Assembly: GCA_039545315.1 (NCBI GenBank)
Contig: BCIM01000008.1
Span: forward strand, 248,001-312,000
Source: Kondoa malvinella
Lineage: Eukaryota > Basidiomycota > Agaricostilbomycetes > Agaricostilbales > Kondoaceae
Direction of reading: 5' to 3'
DNA: 64,000 nt
Shown here: positions 55,838 to 64,000 of the stretch, one piece after another
How positions within the stretch are numbered: the first letter of the stretch is position 1
How the letters are laid out: every line of letters starts with the position of its first letter
Program-made: the position numbers and the translations under genes
The notes under the pieces: model-generated
What the model was told of the DNA's origin: nothing
Seen by the model: only the letters and a program-made list of their open reading frames with translations
Database searches by the model: none

Positions 55838-56144
55838 ATTCCAAGAAAGCAGCTCTCGAGGTTGGTCAAATGTCGGACTCGTGCATCAGCAGCAGCTCCT
55901 CTGGTCGCCTGCCACTGTAGATGGCCCCCGATCGATGTCCGACCGTCCTTATGCCTTCATGCAATTCCCATCCAAACATCCAAGATGTACTCCATCGAAG
56001 ATCACGATCCAGCAGAGCTTATGGCACAGACGTCCTCGGCCAGCGTATCTATGCAACCAGACGCATATATCAATCAATGTTTACCCATGTCATCGGTCAC
56101 GCGTTCCAAACTATTTCGGGTATCGTTCCTTGCTCCCAACCGCC

Positions 56145-57636
56145 ATGTCAGCAGAAGCAGCAGTCCAGTACTTCAGATCGAAATACTTTGCTCTAGATGC
56201 CGGCGTGCAATTACCAGAGCTTGTAGTCGCTTACCAGGCCTACGGCGAGCGCAAAGACGTGAATGGTCAAGTCAGGCCGGTGGTGCTTGTTAGTACTTGC
56301 TTTGGGGAAGTCGTGAGTGTCTATATGGATGGTATGCAATAGTGTTGACATGTACGAATAGCTGAAAGGTCGCTCGAATGTATTAATAGGCAAGGGAGAG
56401 CCGCTGGACCTGTCCAAATACTACATCATCCGCGTTGGACTACTTGGTGGATCTGATGTAAGCTCACTGCTCACATAGCATAGGCCAACCTGATGCATTG
56501 TGATAGTCATCTTCGCCTTCAAACACACCAGCTCCATACTCGGGCGCGGACTTCCCTCACACAACCTACTCGGACAATGTCAGAGGTCACATCCTGCTGT
56601 TGAAGAGTCTTGGGATTGATATCCACAAAGAGAAGCTCGAGGCTGTTGTAGGGTTCAGCATGGGTGGGCAGATCGCTTATCATTGGGGTGCCCTTTACCC
56701 AGGTACGTTTCCGTTTGCTACGATACACAGAGTAGCTGATCGGCATGCAGATCGAGTCAAGCTGATAGTCTGTTTGGCTACATCGGCGAGGACTTCTCAA
56801 CGTAAGCTGTCTCCAGCTATCGCAGAACATGGATTGATGCTGCTGCTGTTTGTCAGACAACATCGCTTTCCTGGAAGGCCCGAAAGCCGCCTTGAACGCT
56901 TCGGGATCGTACGAAGCAGGCAGTAAAGGTCCCGCGGCTTTCGGACAGTGAGCTTCAGCCCTTCATTCGACTGGCAACCCCAACTGACGCTCTTGAAGCG
57001 CTTACTGTGCATGGGCATACTCGCATGATTGGTTCGAGCAGAGAAAGTGGGAAGAAGCTGGTGCTACCTCTTTGATGGACTTTATGGTATGTTTGTTGTG
57101 CAAGGTATGTCTACAGGCTCAAGCATTCGAGTAGGGCAAAAATTGGGAGTTCGCAACTTGGAATGGGTATGATCTGCTTCAGCTGGCTAATTGTGTATGT
57201 CGACTTGCTCTATCACCCGCGTGTGCTGACATGTTCGTAGTGGCAAGCTGGAGATGTTACCAAAGCGACGCATGAAGCTGGCGGCAGACATGCGCATACA
57301 TCTTATGAAGAAGCACTTCGCAGCATTACTTGCAAAGCTTTGGTCATGCCTACTCGTACGGATCAATACTTCGTTGTAAGTGCTTCTGCGAAGGACAAAG
57401 CTGCGAGCTTACAAGCTGCGAGACAGCCTGAAGACTCTCAGGTCGAAGTCAAACATCTGCCCAACGCTGATTTGAAGGTTGTCGAGACTATCTATGGCCA
57501 TGTTGGAGGCGGGTGAGTGTGTTGCTATCTAGTGTTGGGCAGTTGCTGATGCTCTTGCGACCGTCTTAGCGGAGGAGGCTGTAAACAAGACAACGACTTC
57601 ATCGCGAATGCCGTGCGCGAAGCACTGGACGCATAA
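56145..57636 (+). CDS. MET2/homoserine acetyltransferase-family alpha/beta hydrolase
   Basis: An alpha/beta hydrolase resembling homoserine O-acetyltransferase and its relatives. MSAEAAVQYFRSKYFALDAG leads into VQLPELVVAYQAYGERKDVN and VVLVSTCFGEV. Later exons give LDLSKYYIIRVGLLGGSD, PAPYSGADFPHTTYSDNVRG, the nucleophile elbow LEAVVGFSMGGQIAYHWGAL, DRVKLIVCLATSA and LVMPTRTDQYFV. The end is VETIYGHVGGG with the catalytic His, closing at 57636. The true MET2 AGPSMGG-like elbow is here GFSMGG, so it may be a paralogue of unknown substrate rather than MET2 itself. The frame is open upstream to 55830, overlapping the Sm-like gene's stop, so a longer N-terminus is possible; the ATG at 56145 best matches the start of the fold. 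Confidence 0.8.
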
Positions 57637-57938
57637 GATGTCCATGAGTTCCAGCAAAATCAATTTCGGCGGTATCTTGAACTTCTCATTTCAGTTCGGC
57701 TCTTATCGTCCAACAGATGTCTCGCGTCACAAGTTATCTGCAAACAGGTTGATCAATGCCTAATTGCTGTGTCCAATTACGCTGTCGCGCGAGCTGTCTT
57801 TCCGGAAGCTCTCAGAACCCATCTTCTGACCATACGAACGTTTCTTATCTACGTCTTTGTGCTTTCTCCCCCCGCGTGCTGCTCTCGTCATCAACTGCTT
57901 GCTTTGCATCATTTCTCTCTTGTCTCGTACGGCCTCCC

Positions 57939-59768
57939 ATGTGTTCGACTGCCGAAAAAGAAGTCATCATGGAATCGCTCGCTTCCGTGTCTCAGCTGGA
58001 ATCTTCTAAAGTTCATGACGTAGACTCATCCTCTGTCTGTGTCAATGCACCTGTAATCTCAGAGAAGGCATGCGACCGCGAGCCATGGGAAGACGATCGA
58101 GTCACAGCGTCAGTCTACCTCTTCCTTGTGTTTGCCTCTGACTGATACAATCCTAGTTTTCTATGTGTCTTTGGTTCGGTCCTGTGCTGGGCATGTACTG
58201 TTGGGTTCCACGCTACCTACGGCATTTGGCTCACTGGCTACAAACAACAATTCCCAAGCGCCTCCTTCCAGATCCTGAGTCTAATAGGGAACCTGATGGT
58301 CGCAGTAAGCGAGATTGCTGTCTACGTAGCTGGCTTGTCTGTCGACGCATATGGTGCTCGGTCTTGTATGTGGGTTGGGGCTGTCTTGATTGTACTGGGC
58401 TATGTTCTCCTTGCTCAAGCAAGTGAGATTTGGCATGTCATGCTAGCGCAAGGTGCGGAGCATTGTAATCAAAACCGCAAAAGCTGATTGTTTCCAGGTG
58501 TGCTCGTTGGAGCAGGTCTTGGTCTCGTGAGCTTGCCAGCATTGATGGTACCCATTCGTAAGAAGCGCCTCGCCAACTCGTTGCCCGCTGATCGTAGCCT
58601 CAGAATGGTTTGAGCGAAGAAAGTGGCTCGTCTTCTCTGTCATCCAGTGCGGTACTTCGTTGGGCGGAGTAAGTGTAAACTTCATGTGAAATGCAGTATT
58701 AACAGCAATGCTGCAACAGGCTCAGTGGACTTTACTTCTGCCAGCTGTGGAAAACCTTGGTGCTTGGAAGAACCGTATCGTCGCTTTAGTCGTCGCTGTG
58801 GAGTTGACCATCGGTATTGCCCTCATCAAATCACCTCCTGCATTGCAAAGACAGCCTTTCGACTTCAAGAAATTTATTCCCAATTTCAAGCTCCTGAAGA
58901 ACAAAAGTTTCGTCTTTATCCTGGTAGGCCAATCGTAAGCTGCTTAATGACATGTGGTGCCTAACTTAGATCGCACTCAGCTTAGGACAAGGCGCATGTT
59001 GGTCTTTCACTGTATTTGGACCGACACTTTTGGATCGCGTCGCTTCACAACGTATCCGCTCTATCTACTGGGTAATAGCCCAAATAACAGGCATCATTGG
59101 TAATCGCTGCGTCGCCCTACAATGTCGTTCTCTAAAGTAGTGTATAGGTCGTCTCACCGCTGGCTACTTCTCAGATAGCCGGGACGTATTGGACATGTAC
59201 TGCCTCTGCTGCCTTTGCCTTTTCTGTGTTGGCGTTGGCACTTGGCTGGTCAGTCTCTTTGAACAGGCTATTCCTGGTTAGGGATTGATGCCTCTTTACA
59301 GCCAATATCGGACAACGGAACTGCCTTGGTGTTCTGTGTGCTGTTTGGCCTGACTAGCGGTAGGTGTTCCGAGCCAAACCTCGGAAGAAACTCACTGTGT
59401 TGTCAGGCGGCTTCGCCATGTTGGCGTGAGCGTATTTCAAGGCATTTCCAATTCGAGCTGAATCAGAAACCTTGTCAGAGACGCTGCTCCTGTCCGCATT
59501 GTACCCGTAGATGGATCTTCGGCGCTGGGCTTGACTGTACTGTTTGGTGAGCGTGAAGATGATTCACAGCATGCGTTCTCTGATCGATTGAGAAGGCTTT
59601 CCGCTCATTCTGACATCACCTGTTGTTGGAGCATTGGCTATAGAAGAATCCGCAAAGAGGCCATTTCTCAAGCCAGGTCTTGTCTGGTTTTCTTTGCTTG
59701 CCGTACTTCTCGTATGCACGGTCGCAGCAAGGCACTGCTTCAGCAGCAATTGGCGCAAGAGGGTGTAA
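57939..59768 (+). CDS. MFS transporter, monocarboxylate porter (MCT/Mch)-like
   Basis: A 12-span major facilitator of the MCT family. The N-terminus is acidic (MCSTAEKEVIMESLASVSQL). Spans follow: FLCVFGSVLGMYCWFHATYG, YKQQFPSASFQILSLIGNLM, GLSVDAYGARSCMWVGAVLI, GVLVGAGLGLVSLPALMVPI and EWFERRKWLVFSVIQCGTSL with GGAVLTAMLQQA. The second half has FVFILVGQSLGQGACWSFTV, QITGIIGRLTAGYFSDSRD, GGFAML and DAAPVRIVPVDGSSALGLTV. It ends with VWFSLLAVLLVCTVAARHCF and a TAA at 59766-59768. The R-x-x-G-Y-x-SD-R loop 8-9 motif and EWF-x-x-R-K-W are typical of fungal MCT-like carriers. Substrate is not inferable. About 13 short introns. Confidence 0.83.
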
Positions 59769-59911
59769 AGAGGGAGAAGCAGAGCAATGATACTGCTCTA
59801 TGCAGGTCTGACGTCCAACCTGTCCCCGTCGTCTTGCAACCACGATACCAAATTCGAGATACCACAGCCTGCTGTGTATCCATCCTACAAAGGCAATTGC
59901 ACACCCCTAGC

Positions 59912-60909
59912 ATGCGCAGGACGCTGCTTGAAATCCCTCGCGAGATCCAGTTGGAGATTGTGACGCAACTCGAGCCGCTGTCTGTGCAGCATCTCCTCAC
60001 CTGCCGCGCTCTGCGTGATCTGATGCTCTCTGGTCCTTTCTATCGCAACGTTACAATCAAGAGCCCAGCAGCTCTTTTGGCCTTTCAGCAACATTGCAAC
60101 GGGACTCCGGTGATGAATGTCGATACATTAGACTTTGGGACACATGGTATTTGGGGAACGAGCACAGGTGCGAATGGAACGAGGCCACCACCGACAAGTG
60201 GTGTGCGGGCGACAGGGAGTTGAGCTCGGCGCTAGAGGCTGCATGCGATGTCACTTTGCTGCAACTCCCAAACATGAAAGCTCTGCTCTACTTACCAATC
60301 CGACCCACAAGAGAACACGAGATCCTCTCTGCTCTACCGAAGCATAGCTTGCGCTGCCGCTCTTTTCTCTGGCACTCGAGCAGACTTCGCCTTCACTCTC
60401 AGATTGGTTCGGCCTCCTTCAAATGGCGACATTGACGGATGTATACATTTGCTCCCACGAACCGCTGCCTTCCATCTGTCAATCTAACTCAGTGGCTGCC
60501 CCGATCTCAAACTTAAGTCTTTTCGCCAGACAAGCCAAACAAAGGCGATGTGCCTCGTTTCCTGCAAGCTCTCACCCATCCTTTACGCTCATTCACTATG
60601 CAAAGCATATCAAACGAAAATCTAGGCGACCTGTCGGAAGCATTAAAAAGCTATCCTTCTTGCTCGAAGCTTGTCAATCTGCATTTATCGGATGTCATAG
60701 GCTGCAGAAGAATTCCTCACGACGCAAGTATCGACTATCCCAAATTTCTGCCCTGTCTCAAGCCCATTCGAGTGGATGGCGCATACCTTACTGCGGAAGC
60801 TCTTTCGACCCTTGTCTCGCCTCACCTCTACTCATGTCATTCTTGCTTTACAGATGGATCAGATGGCTTTCGGACAGTGACGGGCGAGTTTGATCTGAAG
60901 CGCGCATAA
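59912..60909 (+). CDS. F-box protein with LRR-like C-terminus
   Basis: A probable substrate adaptor of an SCF ubiquitin ligase. The N-terminus MRRTLLEIPREIQLEIVTQL, EPLSVQHLLTCRALRDLMLS fits the F-box consensus (LP.Ei...I...L.....l......CR..r.l). It is followed by GPFYRNVTIKSPAALLAF. After one or more introns (about 60140-60210) the sequence continues WCAGDRELSSALEAACDV, TLLQLPNMKALLYLPIRPTR and leucine-rich segments including HPLRSFTMQSISNENLGDLS and YPSCSKLVNLHLSDVIGCRR. The 3' end is uncertain; 60909 is the last clear stop, but exons may run towards 61100. The target is unknown. Confidence 0.68.
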
Positions 60910-61134
60910 GCGACGGTACCATGGTGGGACTGGTTGGAATTGACGTGCATCAGAGTGTACGGGACTATTGCAACGCACTCGGTAGCATCCTTAGACACCT
61001 TCTCGATGTTTGTACGAAAGCCATGCTAAACGCGTCACCACCATACGTCGACCTACCTATTTCCTGCTCTAGATCGTATAGACGCAGCCCAACATGTCGT
61101 ATGCACCACTCTGCAAGCTCTGTTCTGTCATCGT

Positions 61135-64000
61135 ATGCTCATACGTGATGCCAGGTCTTTCGCAGTTTCTGCGTTGATAGAGAAGGTTTGCTCGTATCAC
61201 GGGTCCAAGCGCTCACCAAAGCTTACACTGTTCTACTAGATGCAAAATCTGGATGCTGATTTCCGGTTTGGCTCTACAAGCTCGTTTGCATAAAGGGTCG
61301 AAGCTCAGACAGACAATTTTGTTGCGACAGGTTCATGGCTTTGAACGATCTCATGGCAGAATGCGCGAGGCCAAACTTTTCCTTGGACACTTCTACAGAA
61401 AACCAGATTGTCAATCAAGTACTTGCGTTGATGAAAGATTCCAACACTGAAGTCAAGAATCAAGCTGTCAAGGCGTGAGGCTCTACCCTGGGGCTTTCCC
61501 AGTCGGTCGAAAGCTCATGTATGGTGTACAGTATTGGCTCTTTGGTCAAGAAGATTCAAGAGGAGCGTCTACTCACCATCGTCGACCAACTTACGACCTA
61601 CTCTGCCGCTCCAAAGGATGAGCAGCTACGTGACATTGCCAATCTCGGCTTGCGAACAGTCATCAGAGAGATCTCGCCCACTTCTACTTTTGGTGCTACT
61701 ACTTGCAACAAGCTTACGCCAAAACTCATTGATCAGCTAAACAACACGGATGCATCGCAAGATGGTCTCTTGAACTCTGCAGAACTTATGAACGACGTCT
61801 TTTTGCGCTTTGACACAATGTAGGTCCTGGATCAGTATTGTCAATGAATCGAAAGCTGAACAGATTTCAAGCATTGGTACAAAACCTGAACTTCAGCAGA
61901 ACGCAGTCAAGGCCCTTATCCCTCTTCTTTCGAATGGACGTCCTGCAATCCGTAAACGAGCGGTAGATTGTCTAGCACAATTGATCGCTACCACGCCTGC
62001 GACCCAAACTGCTCTGCTTGACAATTTGTTGACCAAAGTCATTCATCCTGGCCTGGCTGACTCAACCAAGGTGGATCAAACACACACTGCTATTTCTCTA
62101 GTTGGTGCTCTTGCGCAGTAAGCTTTCTACAGTATGAGATACGACATGGCTGAGATAGAACAGACGAGCGCCTACCAAAATCGGTCCTAGACTGGACGAA
62201 AAGAGCATGCTCATGAAGATTGTTCAAGCGGGTCAGATTGCAGAAGCTAGCGATGCTGATCTGGACGAAGACGAGGATGCTACTCAGGTTGCCGCTCAGG
62301 CTGAACTGAGGGAAGCTGTTCTTCAGGTAGGATTGAACGACTCAAGTCTTCTCGCACGCTCATGTGTATCCCTAGACCTTGGAGCGATTGCTGGTGAAGT
62401 GCCCCAAGGAAATGACAACGTTTGTGGAAGCTACAAAAGGCCTGGCTTCGTCTTTGATCTCTTGGGATCCCGTACGTGGACCGTAATCATGTCTGTCTGA
62501 TCTGATCGCCTCGACAGAACTTTGCTGGCGGTGGAGATGATGAAGATGATGTGGACATGAATGCAGATGAGGATGAAGATGATGATTACGCTGACGAGTG
62601 AGTTGCGCATGGTCTGAGCTTTTCCGAGTTGAAGCTGACTTGCTTCAAGCTACTCGGACGACGATGATGTTTCATGGAAAGTCCGCCGAGCATCTACCAA
62701 AGTCCTCTCAGCAGCTATCGAGACCAGACCAGAACTATGCGCTTCTTTCTGCCGCACCCTTGCACCTTTGCTCACTTCAAGGTTCTCCGAGCGCGAAGAA
62801 AGTGTTCGACTTGAAGTCTGGTCTACATTCAAGAAGCTGCTCGAAGTTGTCGGTGTGCTCCAAGGTACTAGCCCTGTCGTTCCACCTCCGATTACCGGTA
62901 GCGTGCTTTCACCTACGTCTCCGAGCCGGTCTCTGCGTGAAGATACACCCAACACATTGAAGCGAAAGCGCGGGGACAACGACGGCAACATGCAAATTGT
63001 CGAAGAATTACCTAGCGGCATACTTCGCAGTCAAGTCGGTGCAATAGCCAAAGCGATCGCCAAACAACTAAACAGTAAATCAGTGGCTGTTCGTCAAGCC
63101 GGCTTCAGCTTGTTACACACCCTCATCACTGTATTGCGAGGCGGTCTTGAAGAACATTTGGCAAGCTTGGTGCTTCGAATGGAGAGTGCCCTTATGAGCA
63201 CAGCGGGAGCAGCAGGCGATTCGTCATCAGGCAGCTCGACCTCACTCAAGATTGTCATTCTTTCCTTCCTTACTGCTGCTTTCGCCATGCATTCGCCCGA
63301 CTGCTTTGGCGATTCCTTAGAGGGCAATTTGGTACCCTGCTTGATTGCATGCTCTTCAGACAAACACAACAAAGTCGCCGCAATTGGTTTCCAAGCACAG
63401 TCAGCCCTTGTCAAGGCTATTCGACCTGTCAACAAGGGCGAGACACCAGCTGCTTTGCCGAACAAACAGAAAGCGCTTGTACAAGCTATCTACATGGCTA
63501 CAGTAGAACGTCTTTCCGCATCGAATATTGATCAAGAAGTCAGAGAAGCAGCAATCGGATGCCTCGGCAACCTATTGTATCATGCTGGCGATGAACTGGC
63601 TACAGACTACTCGCAATCCCTCTCTTTACTCAAAGATGCTATGCGAAGAGAAGTTACCCGTCTGGCAGCTGTTCGCAATGTGGCCCGTGTCGCGTCATCT
63701 CCAGTCGTTGGCGGTCCGCAATTTGCTACCTGGGTACAGGATACTCTTGGCGAGCTCGCTCTCTTCCTCAAGCAGAACAACAGAGTCTTGAAGATGGAAG
63801 CATTCACTTGCCTGCCCATCTTGATCAGAGCTTCTGGCGATAATTTGGCTGGCGATACTGTCAATAAGCTACTCGAAGCCGTTGCGCCTTTCTTTTCGGC
63901 TTCTGATCTGCAATTCGTACCTTTGGCGCTTTCTACTGTCGACGCTCTCCTAAACACCCAGTCCAAGGCCGCGCTTTCAGCACCAGCGTTTTCAAAGCAG
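61135..64000 (+). CDS. CAND1/TIP120 cullin-exchange factor, 5' part
   Basis: The HEAT-repeat protein that exchanges F-box adaptors on CUL1 ligases. From the tentative start MLIRDARSFAVSALIEK, an intron (about 61187-61240) leads to MQNLDADFR and another to FMALNDLMAECARPNFSL, the CAND1 N-terminal signature. Then DSNTEVKNQAVKA, GSLVKKIQEERLLTIVDQLT, SNGRPAIRKRAVDCLAQLIA, an acidic loop (DEDDVDMNADEDEDDDYAD), DDVSWKVRRASTKVLSAAIE, LVPCLIACSSDKHNKVAAIG and VREAAIGCLGNLLYHAGDEL. DVSWKVRRAxxKxLxAxIxxRPE is diagnostic. The reading frame is open at the window edge, so the C-terminal third is missing. It lies just downstream of the F-box gene in the same orientation. Confidence 0.9.

Noticed and set aside
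1..64000. CRISPR arrays, intact transposons, terminal repeats or a secondary-metabolite cluster
   Set aside because: No regularly spaced repeats, transposase or reverse transcriptase motifs, or PKS/NRPS signatures were seen.

Overview
The window is nuclear DNA of a filamentous or yeast-like fungus, most likely a basidiomycete. It carries a chitin synthase, ATG8, a centrosomin-motif spindle/microtubule organiser, WAPL, CAND1 and a SUV39-type SET protein. Genes are split by many very short introns (mostly 46-60 nt, GT..AG with a CTNAN-like branch site), intergenic spaces are tight, and neighbours are often divergent or convergent. No rRNA, CRISPR array, plasmid, phage or intact transposon was found. 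Reading frames were reconstructed by eye from splice signals, so exon borders are predictions; named families rest on recognisable motifs.

Layout. 0.4-4.2 kb: chitin synthase (+) with about 20 introns. 4.2-7.0 kb: poorly resolved stretch with a small Trp-rich protein (-). 7.0-10.4 kb: cytochrome b561 (+), ATG8 (+), RAD57/XRCC3-like recombinase (-). 10.5-16 kb: large coiled-coil Cnn_1N protein (+) converging on a short SET histone methyltransferase (-). 16-22 kb: minus-strand genes of unknown function, including a single-span membrane protein, a Ser-rich protein and a predicted secreted protein. 22.2-24.1 kb: divergent ribosomal protein genes eS17 and uS8. 24.8-34 kb: GPR1/FUN34/YaaH channel-like protein (-), WAPL (+), MFS transporter (-), TRAPPC13 (+). 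34.2-42.4 kb: unknown membrane protein with a Cys-rich tail (+), a gene-poor stretch with a decayed paralogue, PhoD phosphatase (-), a pRiA4b/TnpR-domain gene interrupted by a stop (-), and an unknown small gene (-). 42.4-51.4 kb: mitochondrial-type CDF metal transporter, a multi-UIM protein, a transportin-3/Mtr10-type importin and GID8, all (+). 51.5-64 kb: class 3 (DAG) lipase (+), LMW protein tyrosine phosphatase (-), Sm-like Naa38-type protein (+), MET2-like alpha/beta hydrolase (+), MCT-type MFS carrier (+), F-box protein (+) and the 5' part of CAND1 (+), which runs off the right edge.

The genes do not form one pathway. Several bear on ubiquitin or autophagy (ATG8, UIM protein, GID8, F-box, CAND1), but this looks like coincidence rather than a cluster. 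The most unusual items are the pRiA4b-domain gene with an in-frame stop inside the fold, a small protein-coding repeat whose second copy has decayed, a four-UIM scaffold, an inferred GC-AG intron in the metal transporter, and two 51-nt introns that keep the frame if retained.
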